This document shows, one piece after another, positions 8,807-17,612 of a DNA stretch of 64,000 nucleotides. The DNA comes from Rhizobium mayense (lineage in GTDB: Bacteria; Pseudomonadota; Alphaproteobacteria; Rhizobiales; Rhizobiaceae), in contig NZ_JARFYM010000024.1 in assembly GCF_030272705.1 (NCBI RefSeq), forward strand, positions 96,929 through 160,928. Reading direction: 5' to 3'. The notes below the pieces were generated by a model. That model was not told the DNA's origin and made no database searches. It saw only the letters and a list, made by a program, of their open reading frames with translations. Each line of letters begins with the position of its first letter. Positions within the stretch are counted from its first letter, which is position 1. The translations under genes were made by a program, and so were the position numbers.

Positions 8807-10810
8807 ATGACCGACCGCAGCTTCACTGTTATCGAAAACCATTGGATCACGCTCAAGGACGGTACGCGTCTTGCGGCACGTATCTGGATGCCCGACCGCG
8901 CTGAAAGCGATCCCGTGCCGGCGGTGTTCGAATTCCTGCCTTACCGCAAGCGCGATGGAACCAGCCCCCGCGATGAATCGACTTACCCGGTGTTTGCTGC
9001 CGCCGGCATCGCCGGTGTTCGCGTCGATATTCGCGGCTCCGGCGAATCCGACGGTGTTATCGACGGCGAATATACGGAGCTCGAACTCGCCAATGCCTGC
9101 GAACTAATTGCGTGGATCGCAGCGCAGCCCTGGTCGAATGGCGCCGTCGGCATGATGGGCATTTCCTGGGGCGGATTCAACAGCTTACAGGTCGCCGCCC
9201 TGCGCCCGCCCGCGCTCAAGGCGGTGATATCGATCGCCTCCACGGTCGACCGTTACAATGACGATATCCACTATAAGAATGGCTGCCATCTCTCGGCGCA
9301 GCTCTCCTGGGCCGCGACCATGCTCGGCTATCAATCCCGCTCTCCCGACCCGGAGATCGTTGGCGATCGCTGGCGCGATATGTGGCTGCAACGCCTGGAG
9401 AACGAGCCTTTCTTCATGGAGGAATGGATCCAGCATCAACGCCGTGACGATTTCTGGCGGCATGGCTCGATCTGCGAGAATTTCGCCGATGTCGGAATCC
9501 CTGCCCTCGTCATCGCCGGCTGGGCGGATGGCTATCGCAACACGCCGATGGCGGTCGTCGAAGGTCTCGGCGACACGGCAAAAGCGCTGATCGGTCCGTG
9601 GGTCCACAAATATCCGCATTTCGCTTGGCCGAAGCCCCGCGCCGATTTCCACGGAGAGGCGATCGCCTGGTGGAACCGCTGGCTGCGTGGCGACCAGAAC
9701 GGCGCTGAGAACGCGCCGCAGATGCGCGCCTATATCCTCGACGCGGTGAAGCCTGCACCACGCCGGGATTTCGATCCCGGCTTCTGGATTGCCATGCGGG
9801 ATTGGCGGAAGCCGGAGATGCAATGTTTCTATGTCGAGCAGTTCGGCACGCTGATGGAAGGCCTGCCGATCCCGCATGCGCCGGAACATGCCATCTATCT
9901 GCGCTCGCCCCTCGACACGGGCACGACTTCCGGTGAATATTTCACCCTGAAACCCGATGCGGAGATGGCGATCGATCAGCGCCTCGACGATGCCGGCTCG
10001 CTGACGTTCCAGACCACACCGCTAGCCGCCGATCACGACTATCTCGGTCGTCCTGTCGTCACCCTCTCCCTACGCTGCGATGCCGAAACGGCCAATATTT
10101 GCGCCAGGCTTATCGACCTGCACCCGGACGGCACAGCGACGCGCGTCTCCTTCGGTGTGCTCAACCTTGCCCATCGCGAAGGCAATGCCGAGCCGAAACC
10201 GTTACAGAAGGGCGAACGCACCTCAATCAGACTGACGCTGGACGCCTGCGGTTATCGGTTCCGAAAGGGTCATCGCATTGGCCTTTCGCTTTCGACGGCA
10301 TACTGGCCAATGATCCTGCCGCCGCCGGAAAACCCAGGGCTGACGATCGATATCGCCTCCATTGGTTTCGGTCTGCCAAAGCTCGGCGATCATGAAGCCA
10401 TCGATGTCAAGCAGCCTGATAATCCCGACCCGCTGCCGAAATATATCGAACACGCTCCGGCCACGACGAAGCGTCAGGTCGTGCGCGATCTCGCCGCCAA
10501 CAAGACCCACTATGAGATTCGGGAGGACACCGGCCTTTTCGAACATCCGGGCACTGGTCTTTCTACGCGCCAGCTTCGCGAAGAGGTCTGGTCCATCGCA
10601 CCGGACGATCCCCTTTCGATGAGTGGGACCTCGATCTGGACATGCGACATGCGGCGGCCGGGATGGTTCGTCCGCACGGTGGCGACGGCGGCGATTTCTT
10701 GCACGGCAACCGAATGGATCATCCGCGCGTCCGTCATCGCCTTCGAGGGCAATACGCAAATTTTCGAAAAAATCTTCGAGGAAAAGCGTATCCCGCGCGA
10801 TCTGATGTGA
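8807..10810 (+). CDS. CocE/NonD-family alpha/beta hydrolase (X-Pro dipeptidyl-peptidase S15 type)
   Basis: A 667-residue serine hydrolase with an S15/CocE alpha/beta domain followed by the C-terminal jelly-roll XPP-type domain (from about 400). The family hydrolyses esters or amides; examples are cocaine esterase and glutaryl-7-ACA acylase. The nucleophile elbow is GISWGG near residue 125. The likely acid is in AGWADGYRN near 240 and the likely His in GPWVHKYPHF near 265. No signal peptide is visible, so it is probably cytoplasmic and acts after import. It starts 64 bases after the ATPase gene in the same direction, and probably cleaves the imported ester or amide so that the acid part can enter the CoA pathway. 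Confidence 0.88.
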   Translation: MTDRSFTVIENHWITLKDGTRLAARIWMPDRAESDPVPAVFEFLPYRKRDGTSPRDESTYPVFAAAGIAGVRVDIRGSGESDGVIDGEYTELELANACELIAWIAAQPWSNGAVGMMGISWGGFNSLQVAALRPPALKAVISIASTVDRYNDDIHYKNGCHLSAQLSWAATMLGYQSRSPDPEIVGDRWRDMWLQRLENEPFFMEEWIQHQRRDDFWRHGSICENFADVGIPALVIAGWADGYRNTPMAVVEGLGDTAKALIGPWVHKYPHFAWPKPRADFHGEAIAWWNRWLRGDQNGAENAPQMRAYILDAVKPAPRRDFDPGFWIAMRDWRKPEMQCFYVEQFGTLMEGLPIPHAPEHAIYLRSPLDTGTTSGEYFTLKPDAEMAIDQRLDDAGSLTFQTTPLAADHDYLGRPVVTLSLRCDAETANICARLIDLHPDGTATRVSFGVLNLAHREGNAEPKPLQKGERTSIRLTLDACGYRFRKGHRIGLSLSTAYWPMILPPPENPGLTIDIASIGFGLPKLGDHEAIDVKQPDNPDPLPKYIEHAPATTKRQVVRDLAANKTHYEIREDTGLFEHPGTGLSTRQLREEVWSIAPDDPLSMSGTSIWTCDMRRPGWFVRTVATAAISCTATEWIIRASVIAFEGNTQIFEKIFEEKRIPRDLM

Positions 10811-11731
10811 TCAGCTCGATCCGGCAAATTGGCTGGCCGCCTCGCATATGGCGCGGAAACCGGCACGCGCGCCGTCGCTCATATGCCGGGCACGCAGCCA
10901 GGCATGCACCATCTGTGGCTCTTCGCGAAACCAGACCTCGACGCCCGCCTCCGCAAGCCTTGCCGCATAGTTGCGACCGTCGTCTCGCAGCGGATCGAAG
11001 TGCGCAACCGTTATGAAGGCCGGCGGAAGGCCGGCGAACGACGATGAGGCAAGAGGTTCGGCAACCGGATCACCAGCTGGCGCCTGCAACACGCGGCGGT
11101 AATAACCGACGTCGGCGGTCGTCAGCCCCGGCGCATTCGCCATCTCCTTATAGGAACCGGAAACGAGGTCGCCGCCGAGCGCCGGATAGATCAGCACCTG
11201 CCCGGCAATACCGGAGAGCCGTTCGTTCTTTGCCCGAATGGCGAGCCCCGCCGCCAGATTGCCGCCGGCGCTGTCGCCGATCAGCACGACGGTCTTTTCC
11301 TCGGCAAGCAACTGCTTGAGAACGACAAAGCAATCATCCGTCTGAGCCGGCCAGAGATGCTCTGGCGCCAGACGATAATCGACCGACACCAGCCCGGCCC
11401 TGACGTGGTCGGCGATCTCAGCACAAATCGCGTGATGGCTTTGCAGTGAACCGACCACAAAGCCGCCGCCGTGAAGGTAGAGCAGGCATGCCGGGCTCCT
11501 GATCGTCCGTGGCTGATAACGCCTGACCGGGATTCTCCCCATCACGACGTCATCCAGCGTGCGCATGCCGTCAGGCAATGGGCGGTCGAAACGGCCGCAA
11601 AGCGCGTCATACCACCGCCGCTGCTGCGCTATGGATGCCGTCACCGCATCAGGCGGATAAAAGGAATCGCAGATCTCCATAAATTGCAGAATGCCCGCCT
11701 CGGTCGGTCGGGGTTGCTGGGAAAAATTCAT
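10811..11731 (-). CDS. Alpha/beta hydrolase, hormone-sensitive-lipase type
   Basis: A 306-residue carboxylesterase-type hydrolase of the HSL (GDXG) branch. It shows YLHGGGFVVGS near residue 87 (oxyanion hole HGGG) and GDSAGGNLA near 152 (nucleophile Ser). An Asp-containing segment, FDPLRDDG, lies near 245 and a terminal His, MVHAWLRA, near 275. No signal peptide is seen. It converges tail-to-tail with the CocE-type gene with no spacer. It is the last gene of the minus-strand set that begins with the SelA-like lyase and the fused ATPase, so it probably cleaves an ester or amide in that pathway. The substrate is unknown. Confidence 0.88.
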   Translation of the reverse strand: MNFSQQPRPTEAGILQFMEICDSFYPPDAVTASIAQQRRWYDALCGRFDRPLPDGMRTLDDVVMGRIPVRRYQPRTIRSPACLLYLHGGGFVVGSLQSHHAICAEIADHVRAGLVSVDYRLAPEHLWPAQTDDCFVVLKQLLAEEKTVVLIGDSAGGNLAAGLAIRAKNERLSGIAGQVLIYPALGGDLVSGSYKEMANAPGLTTADVGYYRRVLQAPAGDPVAEPLASSSFAGLPPAFITVAHFDPLRDDGRNYAARLAEAGVEVWFREEPQMVHAWLRARHMSDGARAGFRAICEAASQFAGSS

Positions 11732-11844
11732 GAGATATCCTCAAGATAAGGCTCGTTGTGCAACCATAACATCATCGACGGAAACCGTTTATCCAGCGAC
11801 GGCCTACGACGCTGCAATGACGACATGGATGCGCCGAATCTCCC

Positions 11845-13680
11845 TCAGAGCGCAACTTGATGGCCGGGCGAGATCTCCACGTATCTTAGCGGCTGCATCT
11901 TGTGGTCGGGAGGCCGGATCGGGCTTTTCAGTTCGTCGGCGGCAATGCTGTGCTTCAATTTCCGCCGTGCCGGATCGGGAACGGGCACCGCCGACATCAG
12001 CTTCTTGGTATAGGGGTGCTGCGGGTTCTCGAACACTGCCTGGCGCGGCCCGATCTCGACGATTTCGCCGAGATACATGACCGCGACCCGGTGGCTGACG
12101 CGCTCGACGACGGCCATGTCATGCGAAATGAACAGGAAGGCGAGGTTCAGGCTTTGCTGCAGGTCGAGCAGCAGGTTGATGACCTGCGCCTTGATCGAAA
12201 CGTCAAGGGCAGAAACGCTCTCGTCGGCGATGATCACTTTGGGATCGAGGGTGAGCGCGCGGGCGATACAAATGCGCTGACGCTGCCCGCCGGAAAACTC
12301 GTGAGGATAGCGCGTCCCCATGTCCGGCGAGAGTCCGACCTTCACCAGTAGGTCGGCGACCTTGTCGCGTGCCTCCTTCGTCGTTCCCATCTTGTGTTCG
12401 AGATAGGGTTCGGCAACGGCGGCGCCGATCGTCATGCGCGGATTGAGGCTGGCGAAGGGGTCCTGGAAGATCATCTGCACCTTGCGGCGCATTTCGCGCA
12501 GACCCTTGCGATCGAGGGCCAGCATCTCCTCGCCGTCGACGAGGACGGAGCCGCTTTGCGGTTCGATCAGGCGCATGATGGCGCGGCCCGTCGTTGACTT
12601 GCCGCAACCGGATTCGCCGACTAGCGATAGCGTCTCGCCAGCTTGCAGATCAAACGAGACATTCTCGACCGCATGCACCCTGCCCTGCAGCCGGCCGAAA
12701 AGACCGGAATGAATGTCGAACCGTTTGCAGAGGTTCTTCACCTCCAGCACCGGCCGCTGCGCAGCCGCGACGGTATCAGCAGCCTCCACCAGCGGCTCCG
12801 CTTGACCGGTCTCGCTGTTGACAACCGGAAACCGCAGGGGTCGCTCGTGCCCTCTCATGTTGCCGAGCACGGGAACAGCGGAAAGCAGCGCGCGTGTATA
12901 GGGGTGCTTGGCGTGGAAGAAGATCTCGCTGGTCTCGCCCGTCTCCACCTGCTCGCCCCGATACATGACGATTGTGCGGTCGGCGATCTCGGCCACCACG
13001 CCCATGTCGTGGGTGATGAACAGCACAGATGTTCCCTGCTCTTCCTGCAACGTCTTGATGAGATCGAGTATTTGTCCCTGGATGGTGACATCAAGCGCCG
13101 TCGTCGGTTCGTCGGCAATCAGCAGCTTCGGTCGCGAGGCCAGCGCCATGGCAATCATCACACGCTGGCGCATGCCGCCGGAAAAGCGATGCGGATATTC
13201 GTCGAAACGCGATGCGGCCGATGGGATGCGCACCCGCTCCAGAAGCCGGATCGTTTCTGCCTTCGCTTCCGCGCTGGACATCTCGCCATGGCAGAGCAGC
13301 GCCTCGGAAATCTGGTCGCCGATGGTGAAGAGCGGATTGAGGCTGGTCATCGGCTCCTGGAAGATCATCGCGACATCCTTGCCGCGCACACGGCGCATCT
13401 CCGCTTCTGACAGCGCCAGAATATCCCGCCCGCCGAGCGTGATGCGGCCAGTGATCCGGCTCATGTCCTGCTGCAGCAGCCGCATGATCGACAGCGACGT
13501 GACGCTCTTGCCCGAGCCGGATTCACCGACGATCGCAACAGTTTCCCCTGGGGCCACGGTGAAAGACACGTCACGCACCACCGGCTTCCAGGCTCCTTCC
13601 GCCAGGAAGGAGGTCGTCATTTTCTCGACCGAAAGTACGGGCTCGACGAGCTGTGAAGTCCGTGCGTCGCTGCTGGCCAT
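11845..13680 (-). CDS. Fused double ABC ATPase (DppD-DppF type)
   Basis: About 611 residues with two cassettes. The first carries GESGSGKSV, FSGGMRQRV and LLIADEPTTALD; the second carries GESGCGKST, FSGGQRQRI and VIIADESVSALD. In the second Walker B the usual DEP is DES, a mild change that leaves the acidic residue in place. The frame opens upstream to 13776 but that would overlap the lyase gene. ATG codons at 13683 and 13680 are both possible, and 13680 is better spaced from the GGGGG ribosome site. The two Dpp-type permeases and binding protein on the other side of the IclR gene have no ATPase of their own, so this protein most likely serves them. Confidence 0.92.
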   Translation of the reverse strand: MASSDARTSQLVEPVLSVEKMTTSFLAEGAWKPVVRDVSFTVAPGETVAIVGESGSGKSVTSLSIMRLLQQDMSRITGRITLGGRDILALSEAEMRRVRGKDVAMIFQEPMTSLNPLFTIGDQISEALLCHGEMSSAEAKAETIRLLERVRIPSAASRFDEYPHRFSGGMRQRVMIAMALASRPKLLIADEPTTALDVTIQGQILDLIKTLQEEQGTSVLFITHDMGVVAEIADRTIVMYRGEQVETGETSEIFFHAKHPYTRALLSAVPVLGNMRGHERPLRFPVVNSETGQAEPLVEAADTVAAAQRPVLEVKNLCKRFDIHSGLFGRLQGRVHAVENVSFDLQAGETLSLVGESGCGKSTTGRAIMRLIEPQSGSVLVDGEEMLALDRKGLREMRRKVQMIFQDPFASLNPRMTIGAAVAEPYLEHKMGTTKEARDKVADLLVKVGLSPDMGTRYPHEFSGGQRQRICIARALTLDPKVIIADESVSALDVSIKAQVINLLLDLQQSLNLAFLFISHDMAVVERVSHRVAVMYLGEIVEIGPRQAVFENPQHPYTKKLMSAVPVPDPARRKLKHSIAADELKSPIRPPDHKMQPLRYVEISPGHQVAL

Positions 13681-13702
13681 CATGATCCCCCTGTTCACAG
13701 CC

Positions 13703-14902
13703 TCAATCCGGCCAGCGCGACAAGCCGTCGAAACGGCGACGGCTGCGCTCTTCCAACGACGTAGCGATGATCTCATTGGAGGCTTGCGCCTTGTCGAGCT
13801 CTTCGCCGATGCGAGCCGCTACGATCACCTCCTGGCCCGGATGTAGATTGCATGGGTCGAGATAGAAGTAGTTGTGCTCGACCTCATGATCGCGAACGAT
13901 GACCGGTGGATTTCCCCTCGCCAAGGCGTCTGCCAGATCCCAGGCGGTGATGTGAGCCTCGCGCGGATCGATGGTGAGGCGCAGCCGGTCGAGCGGATTG
14001 TTGGTCGGGTCAGGCTCGATTACCGCCTTGACGCCGGGGCGGCCATCGAACCGATCATGCCAGAGACGAAGATAGCCGGTCTCGCGCTCGCGGATGCCGG
14101 CATGGTCACGCGTCTCCCAGGCTTCGAGTGCAGCCATGACCCCGAAAATGCTCTCCTTGCCGACCTTCATGCCACGGCCGATGCCCAGGTTTTGCAGGAA
14201 AGTGTTGCGGACCATGTCCTTGCGCCCAGCAACAATACCCGACGTCGGACCGCCGAGGAATTTGTGGCCGGAATAAAGGACGAGATCCGCTCCCTGCTCC
14301 AGGAAAATGCGCAGGTCATATTCGGAAGCCGCATCGACAATGACAGGCACGCCCTTGGCATTGGCGATCTCGCAGAATTCCTTGAGGCTCAACATCCCGT
14401 AGCCAACGACATGATGCGAAACGACGTAAAGGGCGGCGGCCGTCTTTTCGGTGATCGCACCTTCGAGGTGATGCCGGTAGGTCGAGGTCGCCTGGCCGAT
14501 CAGCACGACCTTACCGCCCGCCAGCCGCACCGCCTGGTCAACCGGCGCGCCATAGCTCACCACATGTCCCATCTGAACGATGACTTCGTTCTTGTCGCCG
14601 CGCACATCGGGGAGACGCTCGATCGCTGCGAGGTCGTTGCCGGTGATGGCGCCGGCGACCGCCAGGCTAATGCCTGCCGAGCAGGAGGCCGTGATGAAAC
14701 CCGCTTCACCACCCGTCAGCCGCGCGATAACCGCACTCGCCTTGCGCTGCAGATCGTTGATCTCGACGAATTGCGGCAGGATGGAACCCATCGCGGCAAT
14801 CGCCTGCGGAACGACGATCGATGCACCGAGGCTCGTCATCGTGCCCGAGACATTGATAACGGGGCGAAGTCCGACAGGCGGACGAATATCTTCATTCGGC
14901 AT
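13703..14902 (-). CDS. SelA-like PLP-dependent lyase (EF_0838 / DgaE-type family)
   Basis: A 399-residue fold-type I PLP enzyme resembling selenocysteine synthase SelA but from the metabolic branch that includes D-glucosaminate-6-phosphate ammonia-lyase. The Schiff-base lysine lies in LVLYSGHKFLGGPTSG near residue 220. The N-terminal LRPVINVSGTMTSLG and the TASCSAGISLAVAGAITG segment are typical of the branch. The ATG at 14902 follows GGAGG and is preferred over a longer frame to 14956. It heads a minus-strand set (lyase, ATPase, hydrolase) divergent from the IclR gene. Its usual genomic partner, an EF_0837-type metallohydrolase, is present at 16407-17609. It probably eliminates ammonia from an amino acid or amino sugar acid; the substrate is unknown. 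Confidence 0.85.
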   Translation of the reverse strand: MPNEDIRPPVGLRPVINVSGTMTSLGASIVVPQAIAAMGSILPQFVEINDLQRKASAVIARLTGGEAGFITASCSAGISLAVAGAITGNDLAAIERLPDVRGDKNEVIVQMGHVVSYGAPVDQAVRLAGGKVVLIGQATSTYRHHLEGAITEKTAAALYVVSHHVVGYGMLSLKEFCEIANAKGVPVIVDAASEYDLRIFLEQGADLVLYSGHKFLGGPTSGIVAGRKDMVRNTFLQNLGIGRGMKVGKESIFGVMAALEAWETRDHAGIRERETGYLRLWHDRFDGRPGVKAVIEPDPTNNPLDRLRLTIDPREAHITAWDLADALARGNPPVIVRDHEVEHNYFYLDPCNLHPGQEVIVAARIGEELDKAQASNEIIATSLEERSRRRFDGLSRWPD

Positions 14903-14968
14903 TGGGAACCTCCAGATTTTTTTGCTGGCGAGGCGGCGCTTGTAGTTCCGAACCATCGACAGCTATGC

Positions 14969-14978
14969 CATAATTATG
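14969..14978. promoter_or_regulatory. Palindrome in the lyase/iclR divergent promoter region
   Basis: CATAATTATG is a perfect 10-bp palindrome in the 110-base divergent region between the SelA-like gene and the IclR gene. It is a reasonable operator candidate for the IclR protein, which often represses a divergent operon and itself. No binding consensus was matched, so this is inference from position and symmetry. Confidence 0.35.
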
Positions 14979-15012
14979 TAACAAATCACCGATTTGAACG
15001 GGAGTTCGGTTT

Positions 15013-15852
15013 TTGGACGCGAAGACATCACCCATCGGCTACTCCGAGAGCGAGACAGTCAATGAAAACGACGGCGACGCCGTCAAGGGGCCGCGGCGCT
15101 CGCGCGTGAGCGGCATCGACCGAGCGCTGCAGATCATCGATCACCTCTACGAAACTGGAGCGCCCTGCGGTGTCTATGCCGTCGCCAAGGCGATCGGCGC
15201 GCCGCTCTCGACCGTCTACGTCATCGTCGATGACCTCGTTGAGAAGAACCTCCTTAGCCGCAATGCCGACGGCACTATCTGGCTCGGGGCTCGTCTCTAT
15301 CACTACGGCCTGGCTTACGCCCGGTCGCTCGATTTCATGAGCGTCGCTACCCATGAAATGCACGATCTCTGCCGGCAGGCCGGCGAAACCGTTCAGGTCT
15401 GCGGCCGCGACGGCGACCATATGCTCGTTCTCGCCATGGCCGATGGCCCGAGCCACTTTCAGGTGGCGTCGCGCGTCGGCACGCGGGTGCCGCTCAATTG
15501 GACGGCTTCCGGCCGCCTGCTCGTCGGGCATCTGCCGGAGGAAGAACGCATCGCACTTTTCCGCCACTGCGCTCGCACCTCTCCAACCGGCCGCGCCGAT
15601 GTCGACCCGGTGACGCTGTCGACGGCCGCGGCAAAAGCGCTGGAATCGCGCCTGTCGATCCAGGCAGGAGAATCCGACTATGCCGTCGCGTGCATTGCTT
15701 CGCCCATCTGCGACCGCGACGGCCAGTGTGTCGCAACCATCTCCATCGTCCTTCCGGAGCAGAAAGCCTTCTCCGAAGAAGGCCACTACGTCGCGCAGGT
15801 GCGAAGCTCGGCGGAGAAGATCGAAAGACTGATGGGCTGGCGCGGTCACTGA
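15013..15852 (+). CDS. IclR-family transcriptional regulator
   Basis: A 279-residue regulator with an N-terminal winged helix-turn-helix (about 32-95, including GIDRALQIIDHLYETG and APLSTVYVIVDDLVEKNLL). A C-terminal IclR effector domain (about 110-275) includes SRVGTRVPLNWTASGRLL and the ASPICDRDGQCVATISIVL segment. The TTG start has GGAG at 15001-15004 with correct spacing; a later GTG at 15106 has no such site. It is divergent from the SelA-like/ATPase/hydrolase genes and convergent with the ridA-like gene. It therefore sits in the middle of the transport and catabolic cassette it presumably controls, responding to a pathway intermediate. Confidence 0.92.
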   Translation: MDAKTSPIGYSESETVNENDGDAVKGPRRSRVSGIDRALQIIDHLYETGAPCGVYAVAKAIGAPLSTVYVIVDDLVEKNLLSRNADGTIWLGARLYHYGLAYARSLDFMSVATHEMHDLCRQAGETVQVCGRDGDHMLVLAMADGPSHFQVASRVGTRVPLNWTASGRLLVGHLPEEERIALFRHCARTSPTGRADVDPVTLSTAAAKALESRLSIQAGESDYAVACIASPICDRDGQCVATISIVLPEQKAFSEEGHYVAQVRSSAEKIERLMGWRGH

Positions 15853-15866
15853 CGTCCTGTCCTTCC

Positions 15867-16364
15867 TCAGCTGTGCAAAGCCACGATCGCCTCGATCTCG
15901 ACAGTGATATTGCCCGGCAACGAGCCGAAGCCGACAGCAGAGCGGGCGTGCTGGCCGGCGGCTCCGAAAACCTCGATGAGCAAGTCAGAACAGCCGTTGA
16001 TAACGCTCGGATGATCAGCGAAATCGGGCGTGGCATTGACCATGCCCAAAAGCTTCACGACGCGCTTGACGCGCGCGAGATCGCCGAGCGCATCCTGCAT
16101 GACGGCCAGCAGATTGATGCCGGTCAGCCGCGCATGGAGATAGGCCTCATCGATGCCGACATCGGCGCCGACCTTGCCGAAATGCATGGTGCCGTCGGCC
16201 TCGCGCGGCCCTTGGCCGGATAAGTAAAGCATGTTGCCCTCGCGAACATGTGTCACGAAATTGGCGATCGGCGGCGGTGGCGGCGGCAGCACGATGCCGA
16301 GAGCAGAGAGACGCTCACTGGGCGAACCCTGGGCGTTCTCGGCGGTGGCTGAAGACTGGTTCAC
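15867..16364 (-). CDS. RidA/YjgF-family protein (enamine/imine deaminase type)
   Basis: A 165-residue Rid-family protein with a Pro-rich entry (LPPPPPPIANFV), YLSGQGP near residue 48, and the C-terminal segment ARSAVGFGSLPGNITVEIEA holding the conserved Arg of the active type. RidA hydrolyses reactive enamine or imine intermediates released by PLP-dependent lyases. Here it is the last gene of the minus-strand set binding protein, permeases, metallohydrolase, ridA, on the other side of iclR from the SelA-like lyase. This suggests it removes the enamine made by that lyase. The family assignment is firm; the pathway role is inferred from neighbours. Confidence 0.88.
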   Translation of the reverse strand: MNQSSATAENAQGSPSERLSALGIVLPPPPPPIANFVTHVREGNMLYLSGQGPREADGTMHFGKVGADVGIDEAYLHARLTGINLLAVMQDALGDLARVKRVVKLLGMVNATPDFADHPSVINGCSDLLIEVFGAAGQHARSAVGFGSLPGNITVEIEAIVALHS

Positions 16365-16406
16365 GCAAACTCCTGTCGTAAAATCATAATATTCGAAGCC
16401 CAGCTA

Positions 16407-17609
16407 TCAATGGCTATGGCCGTGGGGCGTCAGTTTTCGCGCCCGCGGGACGTAACGGCTCGCGGCAAAGGCGTCAGCGCCGATAACCGCGAAACGCGGT
16501 TCGAAAAGTTCTTTCAGCACGGCGGCGTCCCCCATCGAATCCACCGCTTCGATATCGGACTCCACAAGATCGAAGATCGTGAATTCGGCCCGCTCTCCGA
16601 CCGCAAGCCGATTGACGAGCGGCAGCTTGATGGCCGATGCCGGCGCGTGCGTGACCGCTTCGATCACCTTCTCGAAGGGCATACCGACAGACAGGAGTTT
16701 CGACATGGTGGTCGCGAGATCCCAGACCGGGAAATTCATCGACCGGTTGTGCAGATCGGTGGAGATCGAGAACGGCAGAAGCCCGCGCTTGACGGCCGCC
16801 TCGGCGACGCGGAAGGAGAAGGACGCGCCGCCATGGCCGATATCGAGACGGATACCCTCGCCAGCGCAGCGCTCGGCGAGATCGAAAAGATCCTCATCCT
16901 CCAAGATGCTGCTGCCGGCCTTGCCGTTGAAGCAGTGCGTGATGATGTCGCCGGGCCCGAGAACCTCCAGCACCTCATCATAGAGTGCCGGCGGCTCGCC
17001 GACATGCACCATCATCGGGATTTTCAGAATCTTGGCGATCTTCTTGCCAAGCTTGACGGGCGTAATGCCCCATGAGCCGGTGATGACATGGCTCGCACGC
17101 ACTTTGATGCCGACAATATGCTCGCTGTTGTCGGCATAGACCTGAAGCATGCGGTCGAAATCAATTGAGCGGATGTCTATCAATTCGCTGACGCGATTGC
17201 AGGCGACGAGACCGATCGAGCCGAGATTGAGAAACGCTTTGATGCGCTCGCGTGCCGGCTCGATGATATATTCGCGGAACCCATGGAAATTCGCCTCACC
17301 TGCCGAGCCGGCATCGACCAGCGTGGTTACGCCACGTTCGACGCCGCATTCGGATGGGCGGAGGGAGATGTCGGTGCCGCCATGCCAGATATGGACATGC
17401 AGGTCGATCCAGCCGGGCGACATCCAAGCGCCCTTGCCATCGATCCTTTCGACGTCGGCGGAGACGGCAAGCGACGGCCCGACCTCGGCGATGCGCCCAT
17501 CCGCGCCGACGAGCACGTCGACGACGCTGCCGGGAGTCGCCTGCCCGAACGCTATCGGCTTGACGTTGGTGATCAACAATGGCCGTTTCGGTTCATATCC
17601 GGAAGACAT
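16407..17609 (-). CDS. Amidohydrolase/deacetylase-type metallohydrolase (EF_0837/AHA_3915 family)
   Basis: A 400-residue TIM-barrel metal-dependent hydrolase of the amidohydrolase superfamily. Likely metal-site segments are DLHVHIWHGG near residue 70, a probable carbamylated Lys in VGIKVRAS near 170, HVGEPP near 208, ITHCFNGKAG near 230 and STDLHNRSM near 290. The C-terminus ends HGHSH, possibly an extra metal-binding tail. The branch is known for pairing with SelA-like PLP enzymes, as it does here. It starts 4 bases after the DppC-type permease stop, so it is translated with the importer. It probably removes an N-acyl or cyclic amide group before the lyase step; the substrate is not known. 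Confidence 0.87.
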   Translation of the reverse strand: MSSGYEPKRPLLITNVKPIAFGQATPGSVVDVLVGADGRIAEVGPSLAVSADVERIDGKGAWMSPGWIDLHVHIWHGGTDISLRPSECGVERGVTTLVDAGSAGEANFHGFREYIIEPARERIKAFLNLGSIGLVACNRVSELIDIRSIDFDRMLQVYADNSEHIVGIKVRASHVITGSWGITPVKLGKKIAKILKIPMMVHVGEPPALYDEVLEVLGPGDIITHCFNGKAGSSILEDEDLFDLAERCAGEGIRLDIGHGGASFSFRVAEAAVKRGLLPFSISTDLHNRSMNFPVWDLATTMSKLLSVGMPFEKVIEAVTHAPASAIKLPLVNRLAVGERAEFTIFDLVESDIEAVDSMGDAAVLKELFEPRFAVIGADAFAASRYVPRARKLTPHGHSH

Positions 17610-17612
17610 GAG

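Noticed and set aside
13874..15109. A 411-codon open frame on the plus strand
   Set aside because: It is antisense to the SelA-like lyase, whose PLP lysine and fold segments are clear.
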